A stretch of 64,000 nucleotides of DNA, from positions 558,001 through 622,000 of the forward strand of contig NZ_JAMCCQ010000002.1 of the NCBI RefSeq assembly GCF_023370775.1. Reading direction: 5' to 3'. Shown in pieces: positions 47,789 to 55,488 of the stretch. Each line of letters starts with the position of its first letter. The stretch's first letter is position 1. The position numbers and the translations under genes are program-made. This stretch comes from Marivita sp. GX14005. Lineage in GTDB: Bacteria; Pseudomonadota; Alphaproteobacteria; Rhodobacterales; Rhodobacteraceae. The notes under the pieces were generated by a model. It was not told the origin of the DNA. It was given only the letters and a program-made list of their open reading frames with translations, and did no database searches.

Positions 47789-48172
47789 ATGGAGACCGAA
47801 AAGACCGATAACGGCGTGCTGGAGCATTGGACGCCGCAGGAAGTGGCCGACGCTTTCGAGAAAGACGAGATCATCGTGATCGATGTGCGCACGCCGCAGG
47901 AATTCAGTTTCGAACGGATCGGCGGCGCGCTTCTTGCGCCTATGCAGGCCTTCGATCCCGGCCATATGCCGGGACAGTCCGACAAGCGCATCGTGTTCCA
48001 CTGCGGCTCCGGCGTGCGTTCGGCCAAGGTAGCGCACAAGTGCCTCGAGCACGGCATGGACCGGATCGCCCATATGAAGGGCGGTTTCGGTGCATGGAAA
48101 GAGGCGGGCCTGACCTATACCGGCACAGATATGGCCTCCGGTGCGCCCAAGGAGATGAAAAAGGGAGGCTAG
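47789..48172 (+). CDS. Rhodanese-like sulfurtransferase
   Basis: A 127-residue single-domain rhodanese. IIVIDVRTPQEF is the CH2A-like start, and FHCGSGVRSAK is the active-site loop, Cys72, with six-residue size typical of thiosulfate/persulfide sulfurtransferases. It moves the outer sulfur of persulfide or thiosulfate to a thiol, handing substrate to the adjacent dioxygenase or removing its products. It is co-transcribed with the dioxygenase. A GC stem-loop at 48181-48202 follows. Confidence 0.92.
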   Translation: METEKTDNGVLEHWTPQEVADAFEKDEIIVIDVRTPQEFSFERIGGALLAPMQAFDPGHMPGQSDKRIVFHCGSGVRSAKVAHKCLEHGMDRIAHMKGGFGAWKEAGLTYTGTDMASGAPKEMKKGG

Positions 48173-48186
48173 GCCGTTGCGCCCCC

Positions 48187-48215
48187 TTGAAATCGCGGGG
48201 GCATGGGCCGATATT
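48187..48215 (+). promoter_or_regulatory. Sigma70-like promoter of ssrA
   Basis: TTGAAA (48187-48192), 17 bases, then GATATT (48210-48215). The expected transcription start near 48222 coincides with the first hairpin of the tmRNA acceptor piece. The -35 box lies in the loop of a GC stem (48181-48186 with 48197-48202) that may terminate the rhodanese mRNA. Confidence 0.6.
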
Positions 48216-48221
48216 CAACGT

Positions 48222-48545
48222 GTTCCCGCAAGGGGACTATGGACATAAACGCGCTCGTAATAAGCGGATCGGACCCGGGGGCGGTACCCGGCGGCTCCAC
48301 CAACACACCGTTCATTTGGCGGTCATGGGGCCGAAACAGGATCGACGAACGTCTAAAGGGGTTTGCTTTGTCCCGGTGAGATACCACCGTTATCGGTTCA
48401 CACAGTATAGTTGCAAATGACAACCATGCTCCGGTCGCAATGGCTGCGTAAGCAGTCGGAGTAACCGAAAACTTAAGCCCTTACGCCTAGCCGCGTAAGG
48501 CGGGGTTCGCAGGCACCTGGCAACAGAAGCCTGCACTTTCCCTCT
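48222..48545 (+). ncRNA. ssrA: Circularly permuted two-piece tmRNA (ssrA)
   Basis: tmRNA rescues stalled ribosomes by tagging the nascent protein. As in other alphaproteobacteria the gene is permuted: the acceptor piece comes first and ends CGGCTCC-A-CCA at 48302. A 24-nt spacer follows, then the coding piece from 48327 with GGGGCCG, which pairs with CGGCTCC as the acceptor stem (one G-U). The resume codon GCA at 48413 begins the tag reading ANDNHAPVAMAA, and TAA is at 48449-48451. Hairpins CCTTACGC/GCGTAAGG (48479-48500) and GCAGGC/GCCTGC (48509-48534) fit the pseudoknot part. The outer ends (48222, 48545) are estimates. No protein gene belongs in this gap. Confidence 0.93.
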
Positions 48546-48575
48546 CCAACGGTATGACAGTCGCACCCCACAGGA

Positions 48576-49841
48576 TCAGCGATCCCGGGGTTCCCACCCC
48601 TTTTCCATTTCCGCATCGCGGCGTCGCAGACGCAGGGCAAGCCCCACGGTCACGCCGACACCGATCGCGACGGTCAGGTCGGTGAACACCGTCAGAACCA
48701 GCGTCAGCACGAGCAGAACCCTGTCGGAGTTGCGCGCCTGCGTGTAGCTGCGCCATTTATGCGGCTCGGTCATGTTCCAGGCGGTCAGCAGGAGCAGCCC
48801 CGCCAGCGCCGGCATCGCCAGATAGCCGGCAAGCGGCGCGGCCAGGAGCATGACAAGAAGAATCGTCAACGCGTGCACGAGCCCGGCCACGGGCGTCTTG
48901 CCGCCTGCGCGCACATTCGTTGCCGTGCGTGCGATGGCTCCGGTTGCAGGCAAGCCGCCGAAAAGCGCCGATCCGATATTGGCCCAACCCTGCGCGAGCA
49001 CCTCGGCGTTGGGCCTGTGAGCCCCGCCGATCATCTTGTCCGCAACCATGGCCGACAAGAGCGATTCGATGCTCGCAAGGAACGCGATGACAAGCGCGGA
49101 AGGCAGCAGTTCGATCATCCGCGCCAGCCCCAGCTCGGGCAGGGCGGGCATCGGCAGGCTACCGGGAAGGTTGCCGAAGCGCGAGAAGATCGTATCGACC
49201 GGCAGCGGGATCAGCGCGACCAGCGCCGAGGTCGCGCCCACCGCGACGATCAATCCCGGCATCTTCGGCGCGAGCCGGCGCAGCGCGAAGATCGCGGCGA
49301 TCGTGACGATTCCGATCCCCAGCGCGTAGACATTCACGCTGTCCCGCGCGGACCAGAGCGCGGCGATCTTGGGAATGAACTCTGCCGGCACATCTGCGAG
49401 CGCGAGACCGAACAAATCCTTGATCTGGCTCGCCCCGATGATGATCCCGATCCCGATCGTGAAGCCGTTGATTACCGGCTCCGGCACGAAGGCCACCAGG
49501 TTGCCTGCACGCAGCGCGCCTGCCGCCAGCATGATCAGCCCGGCCATGAAGGTCGCAAGCACCAGCCCGTCATAGCCATGCTCCGCAATCACGCCGTAGA
49601 CCACTACGATGAACGCGCCCGTCGGCCCGCCGATCTGCACCCGGCTGCCGCCCAGAAGCGAAATCAGGAAACCGGCGACGATGGCCGTCACCAGCCCTTT
49701 CTCCGGCCCGGCGCCCGAGGCGATGGCAATCGCAAGGCTCAGCGGAAGCGCCACCATCGCAACGGTCACGCCAGCGATCAGATCGCTGGTGAATTGCGCC
49801 CGGTCATATGTGCGCAGGGTGGTCAGGATTTTCGGTGTCAT
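48576..49841 (-). CDS. SulP family anion transporter without STAS domain
   Basis: A 421-residue inner-membrane protein with 10 or more helices. The N-terminal FTSDLIAGVTVAMVALPLSLAIAIASG is the SulP signature, followed by GGSRVQIGGPTGAFIVVVY and PEPVINGFTIGIGIIIGASQ. The cytosolic STAS domain present in most SulP proteins is missing; the chain ends about 20 residues after the last helix. Such short forms carry sulfate, bicarbonate or dicarboxylates. The ATG at 49841 gives the natural N-terminus; in-frame sequence to 49901 is dubious. Its 3' end lies about 30 bp from ssrA. Confidence 0.9.
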   Translation of the reverse strand: MTPKILTTLRTYDRAQFTSDLIAGVTVAMVALPLSLAIAIASGAGPEKGLVTAIVAGFLISLLGGSRVQIGGPTGAFIVVVYGVIAEHGYDGLVLATFMAGLIMLAAGALRAGNLVAFVPEPVINGFTIGIGIIIGASQIKDLFGLALADVPAEFIPKIAALWSARDSVNVYALGIGIVTIAAIFALRRLAPKMPGLIVAVGATSALVALIPLPVDTIFSRFGNLPGSLPMPALPELGLARMIELLPSALVIAFLASIESLLSAMVADKMIGGAHRPNAEVLAQGWANIGSALFGGLPATGAIARTATNVRAGGKTPVAGLVHALTILLVMLLAAPLAGYLAMPALAGLLLLTAWNMTEPHKWRSYTQARNSDRVLLVLTLVLTVFTDLTVAIGVGVTVGLALRLRRRDAEMEKGWEPRDR

Positions 49842-49976
49842 GCGATGAGTTACGCCCTCCGTTGCGCATGTTGCAACGGACGGACGGCACAAACCCGCCA
49901 TGCGCCCGATGCGGAGCGGCGCATCGCGCCTGCACGGTTAACTTGACGCAGCGCGCTTGGCTTGCGTCAATGGAGC

Positions 49977-50624
49977 ATGCTGTGCCGCGCCGTTTTCGCC
50001 TTTGCCCTTCTCACGCAGCCCGCCGAAGCGTGCCGTACGGCGCTTTTGCTTGCGATGGATGTCTCGAATTCCGTCGATCCCAGCGAATATCGCCTGCAGG
50101 TGGATGGCCTGGCCAGCGCGCTGCGCGATCCCGAGATCGCGGAAATTCTCGTGCGGGACCGGATCGCGCTCAGTGTCATGCAGTGGTCCGGGACAGAGGC
50201 GCAGCAGATAAGCCTCGGCTGGACGCAGATGGCCGGCTCGCGCCATGTGCAGCTCTTTGCAAGCGCGGTCGAGCGGATGCCGCGCGCCTTCGTGATGTCC
50301 AACACCGCCCCCGGCGCGGCGCTGCACGTGGCATTGGATCATCTCGAAGCAAGCCCCGATTGCGCAAGGCGCGTGATCGACATGTCCGGCGACGGCACGC
50401 TCAACGCCGGGCCGAACGTGGCAGAGATGCGCCTGCGCGCGGAAAGGATGGGCGTAACCGTGAACGGGCTCGCGATTGAAAGCCTTGGCCGCGCGATCAG
50501 CAATTTCTACGCACGACACGTCATTACCCGGGGCGGGTTCGTCGAGACGGCGCGCGGCTATAGCGACTATGCCCGCGCCATCCGCCGCAAGATCCTGCGC
50601 GAGATCAGCGCGGTTTTCGGATAA
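49977..50624 (+). CDS. DUF1194 (von Willebrand A-like) secreted protein
   Basis: A 215-residue protein with a signal peptide (LCRAVFAFALLTQPAEA). The mature domain begins CRTALLLAMDVSNSVDPSEY, a MIDAS-like DxSxS metal site. VIDMSGDGTLNAGPN is the later metal-binding loop, and GGFVETARGYSDYARAIRRKIL ends the family pattern. DUF1194 proteins are secreted vWA-like proteins of unknown partner. The ATG at 49977 is preferred; a TTG at 49962 would add five residues. Confidence 0.85.
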   Translation: MLCRAVFAFALLTQPAEACRTALLLAMDVSNSVDPSEYRLQVDGLASALRDPEIAEILVRDRIALSVMQWSGTEAQQISLGWTQMAGSRHVQLFASAVERMPRAFVMSNTAPGAALHVALDHLEASPDCARRVIDMSGDGTLNAGPNVAEMRLRAERMGVTVNGLAIESLGRAISNFYARHVITRGGFVETARGYSDYARAIRRKILREISAVFG

Positions 50625-50719
50625 ACCCGGCAGCGATTCTTTTGGAGCCGCAAGGTCTGCCCGGTCTTTTTGTTTCGGATTTAATCGAATATGCTGATGA
50701 GGGACGCGAGGAGTTTCGA

Positions 50720-51208
50720 ATGACGACAGGCATCAATTACGGCAGCCTGATGCATCAGGCGATGCGCGGTTTGATCCGCACGGTGCTCGAAGGCGTCGTC
50801 GAGAATGGGTTGCCCGGCGATCATCACTTCTTCATCACGTTCGATACCGGGAATCCCGATGTGGAGATCGCCGATTGGCTTTCGGATCGGTATCCGGGCG
50901 AAATGACGGTGGTCATGCAACACTGGTATGACGATCTCGAGGTGAGCGAGGACGGCTTCGCGGTGACGCTCAATTTCGGTGACGCGCCGGAGCGACTTTA
51001 CATCCCGTTCGATGCAATTCTCACCTTCGTCGACCCGTCCGTCGAATTCGGCCTCCGCTTCGAAACGACGGAAGTGGACGAGAGCGACGATGCCGAGCTT
51101 TTGCCGGCGCCGCGCCCCGTGGAGCCGGAGCCCGATAGCGCCGAGGAAAAGGCGGAGACGCCACGCAAGGAAGCCGAGGTGGTCAGCCTCGATACCTTTC
51201 GCAAATAG
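50720..51208 (+). CDS. sspB: SspB family ClpXP adaptor
   Basis: A 162-residue adaptor that delivers ssrA-tagged proteins to ClpXP. The SspB fold is residues 1-120: INYGSLMHQAMRGLIRTVL, then HHFFITFDTGNPDVEI, the tag-binding strand-helix, and the groove end AILTFVDPSVEFGLRF. An acidic linker follows, then VVSLDTFRK, a C-terminal ClpX-docking peptide. GAGGAG precedes the ATG at 50720. The tag it would bind is encoded 2.2 kb upstream (ANDNHAPVAMAA). Confidence 0.92.
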   Translation: MTTGINYGSLMHQAMRGLIRTVLEGVVENGLPGDHHFFITFDTGNPDVEIADWLSDRYPGEMTVVMQHWYDDLEVSEDGFAVTLNFGDAPERLYIPFDAILTFVDPSVEFGLRFETTEVDESDDAELLPAPRPVEPEPDSAEEKAETPRKEAEVVSLDTFRK

Positions 51209-51286
51209 CGCCTGCGCCAGATTGCCATTTGCCCCGCCCGCCGCTTGGCGCTAAACGGCATGCAACCGCATACCGAGGAGGCGATC

Positions 51287-52681
51287 ATGGTGCAGACCCG
51301 CACAGAATCCGACAGTTTTGGCCCGCTTGAGGTTCCCGCAGACAAATACTGGGGCGCTCAAACGCAGCGATCGATCATGAATTTCCCCATCGGCTGGGAA
51401 AAGCAGCCTGTCGCCATCGTGCGCGCGCTCGGCGTGATCAAGAAGGCTTGCGCGCAGGCAAACCGCGACAGTGGCGCACTGGATACCAAGCTGGCCGATG
51501 CGATCATAGAAGCCGCCGGCGAGGTGATCGAGGGCAAGTTCGACGACAATTTCCCGCTGGTCGTCTGGCAAACTGGGTCGGGCACGCAATCGAACATGAA
51601 CGCCAACGAGGTCATCGCCAATCGCGCCATCGAGATCCTCGGCGGCGAGATCGGCAGCAAGGATCCGGTGCATCCGAACGATCACTGCAATATGGGGCAA
51701 AGCTCGAACGACACGTTCCCGACGGCGATGCATATCGCCACCGCGATGAGCGTGCGCGACGTGCTGATGCCGGGGCTCGAAAAGCTGGCCGCGGAACTTG
51801 AGCGCAAATCGGAGGCGTTCAAGGATATTATCAAGATCGGCCGCACCCACACGCAGGACGCAACCCCGCTCACGCTGGGGCAGGAGTTTTCAGGTTACGC
51901 GCATCAGATCCGTCAGGGCATCGGCCGCGTCGAGGCCGCGATGCCCGGTATCTATGAGTTGGCGCAAGGTGGCACAGCGGTCGGCACCGGGCTCAACACG
52001 CGCAAGGGTTGGGGTGAAACCGTCGCCGCCAACATGGCCGAGATCACCGGCCTTCCGTTCGTGACCGCCCCCAACAAGTTCGAGGCGCTGGCCGCCCATG
52101 ACGCGATGGTGTTCCTGTCGGGCGCGCTCGCGACCGTGGCGGGCTCCTGCTACAAGATCGCAAACGACATCCGCTTCCTCGGCTCCGGTCCCCGCTCGGG
52201 ACTGGGCGAGTTGATCCTGCCGGAAAACGAGCCGGGAAGCTCGATCATGCCGGGCAAGGTCAACCCGACGCAGGCCGAGGCGCTGACACAGGTGGCCGCG
52301 CATGTCATGGGCAACGACGCCGCGATCAAGTTCGCCGGCAGCCAGGGGCATTTCGAGCTGAACGTCTACAACCCGATGATGAGCTATAACCTGCTGCAAT
52401 CCATCCAGCTTTTGGGCGATGCCTCGGACAGCTTCACCGAACGGATGCTGTCGGGGATCGAGGCCAACGCGCCGCGCATCGACAAGCTGATGAAGGAATC
52501 GCTCATGCTGGTTACGGCGCTGGCGCCGACCATCGGGTATGACAACGCCACCAAGGTCGCCAAGACCGCGCACAAGAACGGCACCACGTTGAAAGAGGAA
52601 GCGATTGCTTTGGGATTCGTCGATGAGGAAACCTTCGACAAGGTGGTGCGCCCCGAAAAGATGATCGGCCCGAAAAGCTGA
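51287..52681 (+). CDS. fumC: Class II fumarate hydratase
   Basis: A 464-residue iron-independent fumarase of the TCA cycle, converting fumarate to malate. The family signature [15 protein letters not shown] is present near residue 318, with [34 protein letters not shown] and [17 protein letters not shown] earlier. GAGGAG lies 6 bases before the ATG. DUF4169 and RHH genes follow on the same strand as in many Rhodobacterales, but here an unrelated gene sits between. Confidence 0.97.
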   Translation: MVQTRTESDSFGPLEVPADKYWGAQTQRSIMNFPIGWEKQPVAIVRALGVIKKACAQANRDSGALDTKLADAIIEAAGEVIEGKFDDNFPLVVWQTGSGTQSNMNANEVIANRAIEILGGEIGSKDPVHPNDHCNMGQSSNDTFPTAMHIATAMSVRDVLMPGLEKLAAELERKSEAFKDIIKIGRTHTQDATPLTLGQEFSGYAHQIRQGIGRVEAAMPGIYELAQGGTAVGTGLNTRKGWGETVAANMAEITGLPFVTAPNKFEALAAHDAMVFLSGALATVAGSCYKIANDIRFLGSGPRSGLGELILPENEPGSSIMPGKVNPTQAEALTQVAAHVMGNDAAIKFAGSQGHFELNVYNPMMSYNLLQSIQLLGDASDSFTERMLSGIEANAPRIDKLMKESLMLVTALAPTIGYDNATKVAKTAHKNGTTLKEEAIALGFVDEETFDKVVRPEKMIGPKS

Positions 52682-52765
52682 TGCTTTTTGAGAAGGCTTT
52701 TAGCGGGAAGCGGGTTCATTTGTGTCCAATTCTGCAATGATCGAGTTATAGTAAAAAAAGCGAGT

Positions 52766-53602
52766 ATGTCCGGGAATAGTTGGCGCAATGGTGTAGCAGT
52801 TGGTCTCACCTTCGGTATTTCAACAACCATAGTTGTGTTGTTGTTCGGAGATCGCTTATTCAATGTTGCTGCTTGCGTAATGGGCGGTGATCAGTGCACG
52901 GATCAACGTGATGATGCAGCGTTTTCTCCGAACACATGGCTTTATTGGACAAAAAGGCTGATCGCGGCAGAGGATTCACTTGCTCAGTGGGTCATCGCGT
53001 TTCTAAGTTTTTTGGCAGTGATGTTGCTTTGGCTGACTCTTCGTCAGGCAATCAGAACGAATGACGCAGCAGTTGCTGCTGCAAACGCTGCTAACGTCGC
53101 AAACGAGCTTATGCGTTCGGAGCAAAGACCCTGGCTTACTTTAAGATGGCAAGTTTCATGTGAATATCTTCAAAGAAGCTCAACCAAATACAGCCTCAAG
53201 TGGTTCTATAACGTTGAAAATCTCGGCAAGTCACCGGCTTTTAACGTAAGAGTATCTTACAACGTGTATCGTTATGATTGGAGTTTCATCGGGGCTGGGC
53301 GACAAGCTGCGCCCATAGAAATGGATCGCGCCAAAAGATCCACTAATTTTACAAGCAAAGTTCTGTTTCCGAATCAAAGCACCGAGTTCATCCATCACCC
53401 GGAATGGAGTATTCTTGGAACAATTGACGGTCACGATGAAGGAACCTTGTTCTTATGCGTATCTATCGCCTATGATCTTGATCATTTGGGCACTAAGGTT
53501 GGTCACGAGACACGTGTGCTCGTTTTGGAAAGACAAGAAGAACAATTTGGACCAATGGCACATAGGATTTTAAATGTGTCTGGATATCAGGTAGTCGAAT
53601 GA
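52766..53602 (+). CDS. Unrecognised AT-rich two-helix membrane protein
   Basis: A 278-residue protein I do not recognise. Two membrane helices (about 11-30, GVAVGLTFGISTTIVVLLFG, and about 73-95) flank a periplasmic loop with two cysteines (CVMGGDQC). An Ala-rich coil follows (AAVAAANAANVANELMRSEQ) and then QRPWLTLRW opens a beta-rich C-terminal domain. Base use is much more AT-rich than all neighbours, a sign of transfer. Its stop overlaps the DUF4169 start by 4 bp (ATGA). The start is uncertain; ATG at 52766 has no good Shine-Dalgarno. Confidence 0.75.
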   Translation: MSGNSWRNGVAVGLTFGISTTIVVLLFGDRLFNVAACVMGGDQCTDQRDDAAFSPNTWLYWTKRLIAAEDSLAQWVIAFLSFLAVMLLWLTLRQAIRTNDAAVAAANAANVANELMRSEQRPWLTLRWQVSCEYLQRSSTKYSLKWFYNVENLGKSPAFNVRVSYNVYRYDWSFIGAGRQAAPIEMDRAKRSTNFTSKVLFPNQSTEFIHHPEWSILGTIDGHDEGTLFLCVSIAYDLDHLGTKVGHETRVLVLERQEEQFGPMAHRILNVSGYQVVE

Positions 53603-53772
53603 GCACTGTCACGAACTTCAAATTTTTCCGGAAAGCTAAGGCGCGGGCCGAGAAGCGCGCGAAGGCGGATGAGAACGCCGCGAAGTTCGGGCGGACGAAG
53701 GCGCAGCGTGCGCTCGATCTGGCGCGTTCCGAAAAGGCGCGGCGCGATCTCGACGGCAAGGCGCGGGAATGA
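53599..53772 (+). CDS. DUF4169 family small protein
   Basis: A 57-residue very basic helical protein. TNFKFFRKAKARAEKRAKADENAAKFGRTK is the family pattern, with FGRTKAQRALDLARSEKARRDLDG following. Function is unknown. It is coupled to both neighbours by ATGA overlaps. In related genomes it follows fumC directly. Confidence 0.85.
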   Translation: MSTVTNFKFFRKAKARAEKRAKADENAAKFGRTKAQRALDLARSEKARRDLDGKARE

Positions 53773-54011
53773 CCGGCCGTCCGGTCAAGCGATCGCTGAC
53801 CTTGCGCGGGCACCGCACCAGCGTATCGCTCGAAGACAGTTTCTGGCAGGCTTTCCGGGAGATCGCCGCCGAAAGCGGTCAACCGATCAACGCGCTTGCG
53901 GCCCGCATTGATGCGGGCCGATCGCTTGACGTGGGGTTGGCTTCCGCGATCCGGGTGTTCGTGCTCGAGCACTATCGAAGCCGGTGCGCGGCGGTCACGC
54001 CCGCCGATTGA
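53769..54011 (+). CDS. Ribbon-helix-helix domain protein
   Basis: An 80-residue protein. RSLTLRGHRTSVSLEDSFWQAFREIA is the ribbon and first helix, and GQPINALAARIDAGR the second. It resembles the RHH_4 family often found after fumC and DUF4169 in this order. It may bind DNA as a dimer; targets are unknown. It begins within the DUF4169 stop and overlaps the convergent RDD gene by 17 bp. Confidence 0.85.
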   Translation: MTGRPVKRSLTLRGHRTSVSLEDSFWQAFREIAAESGQPINALAARIDAGRSLDVGLASAIRVFVLEHYRSRCAAVTPAD

Positions 54012-54456
54012 TCATCGCCGTCCCGAGAAGCATGTCGGTCAGACCCTGCCGGCGCTCGGTCAGGAGCATCATCGCAATGGAGACGAGCTGCAGCGGAAAC
54101 ACCGAGATCGACAGCAGATAGCCCGAGACGTGCAGCAGCGCCTGCACCGTATCGAGACGTTGACCCTGCGCATCGCGCAGCTCGATCGCCATCAGCCGCA
54201 TTCCCCAGGTCGCCGATCCGTTCGCCAGCGTCGCGGTGCGGTAGAGGAACCCGACCACCAGGTAGAGGAAGGGCAGGAAAAACAGCCCGATGAAGGCGGT
54301 AAGCACCACGACCGGAACGAGCAGTATCACGATCACCGCCACGTCCACCACCCAGGCAAGCGCGCGTTTGAACAGGACGCTGTCATAAAATTCCGGCTGC
54401 AGGACCGGGTCGGGCAAAAAGCCGGGGCTTTGGGCGGCATACATGCGGATCACCAT
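53995..54456 (-). CDS. RDD family membrane protein
   Basis: A 153-residue protein with three to four membrane helices. SVLFKRALAWVVDVAVI carries the family's Arg and Asp, and GSATWGMRLMAIEL gives the conserved Trp-Gly turn. RDD proteins are of uncertain role, some proposed as Na+/H+ antiporters. The start at 54456 is an ATG preceded by AAGAAG. It is downstream of a DUF2852 gene on the same strand. Confidence 0.88.
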   Translation of the reverse strand: MVIRMYAAQSPGFLPDPVLQPEFYDSVLFKRALAWVVDVAVIVILLVPVVVLTAFIGLFFLPFLYLVVGFLYRTATLANGSATWGMRLMAIELRDAQGQRLDTVQALLHVSGYLLSISVFPLQLVSIAMMLLTERRQGLTDMLLGTAMINRRA

Positions 54457-54513
54457 CTTCTTGGTTTGCGGGCGCGGCCCCGATATGGGGCCGCATTGGG
54501 TGTTTGGAAAGGC

Positions 54514-54936
54514 TCAGGCGTCTTCGCTTTCGGGAGCGTTTTTCGCGGCCCGGGCGCGTTCGTCCATGAACTGGTCGAATTCCGCCTTGTCCTTGGCTTC
54601 GCGCAGCCGCTTTAGGAACGCTTCGAAATTCTGCTGTTCCTCTTCGAGGCGGCGCAGCGTTTCTTCCTTATAGGCGTCGAACGCCATATTGCCCGAGGAA
54701 CGCATTGTCGTGAAGGCGGGCGAAATATGGCGGCTGCGTCGGCAGGACTTGTTGAACATGCGCTTGCTCCAGATCATGTAGGCGAGAAGGGCGAGGCCGA
54801 TCGGCCAGAAGAAGACAAAGCCGAGGATCGTCAACGCGATCCATGCGCCTTTGCCCTTGTCATCGAGCCACGCCTCAGCGCGGCGGAGCCAGCCGGCGCG
54901 GGCTGGGTATGTAGCGGGAGAGGCTGTGCTGTGCAT
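54514..54936 (-). CDS. DUF2852 protein
   Basis: A 140-residue protein with one membrane helix (ALTILGFVFFWPIGLALLAYMIW). A charged coiled-coil tail (about 85-130, EETLRRLEEEQQNFEAFLKRL) follows. This is the DUF2852 layout, found mainly in alphaproteobacteria. Function is unknown. It stands at the edge of the long gap before rne. Confidence 0.85.
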   Translation of the reverse strand: MHSTASPATYPARAGWLRRAEAWLDDKGKGAWIALTILGFVFFWPIGLALLAYMIWSKRMFNKSCRRSRHISPAFTTMRSSGNMAFDAYKEETLRRLEEEQQNFEAFLKRLREAKDKAEFDQFMDERARAAKNAPESEDA

Positions 54937-55488
54937 GAGGAACTCCGTTTCTGCGTGATGTGAATGTCTTTCACATTGAATAGATCGGAGGGATCGGTCT
55001 CGATTGCAAGGGGAGATGTGAAGGTTGTTTACATTTTTTGATAATTATTAAACTTATCAGTTGCTTGACTGCTCGTTTAATTTTCCCCTTTAGCCTTCGT
55101 GCATGCAAAAGATGACTTTTCCATTGTGCTGCGCCCGGTTCTGCACTTATGTTGGCAAATAGCCTGCGACGCTTCGCGTCCTGCGGGTACAAGAGTTTCG
55201 CTGTTTCGAACGCCGGCGATCGGTCCGGGTTCAAAACAGGCTGATATGGCCGCAAGGCCTTCTACAAATGCCTGGTGTTACCATAATGTCAGGCGCGCAA
55301 CGGATACGGCCGGACAATCCGCCGTGTCGGAGAACAAACGCGATGATACGCGCGCAGGATACAAGGCAAGGGTATCGGGGCAAATCGTCCCGGCCAGCCG
55401 CTGCGCCCGCTCTCGCCATCAAACGACATACCCGATCTCGCCCGTTCCCGTCAGATCACGGGCGCTTTCGCGTATGCATACGGAATTT
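54937..55488. other. Long leader region upstream of rne
   Basis: A 552-bp gap. A possible promoter is TTGACT (55065-55070) with TTTAGC (55089-55094), 18 bases apart. That would give a leader of about 390 nt before the rne ATG. A GGCC-GCAA-GGCC hairpin lies at 55248-55259, and other GC hairpins occur further on. AT-rich sequence at 55000-55085 fits a promoter. The open frame continues upstream into this region, but its protein resembles nothing and is rejected as coding. Confidence 0.5.

Noticed and set aside
48169-48423. Small - strand protein of 84 residues in the ssrA gap
   Set aside because: The region folds as tmRNA with tag, CCA end and acceptor stem. The peptide has no family features.
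52682-53602. Prophage or integrative element around the AT-rich gene
   Set aside because: Only one gene is atypical. No integrase, attachment repeat or phage gene adjoins it.
55099-55488. N-terminal extension of RNase E
   Set aside because: The extra 130 residues look random, and the known RNase E N-terminus begins at MPKKMLIDATHAEE.
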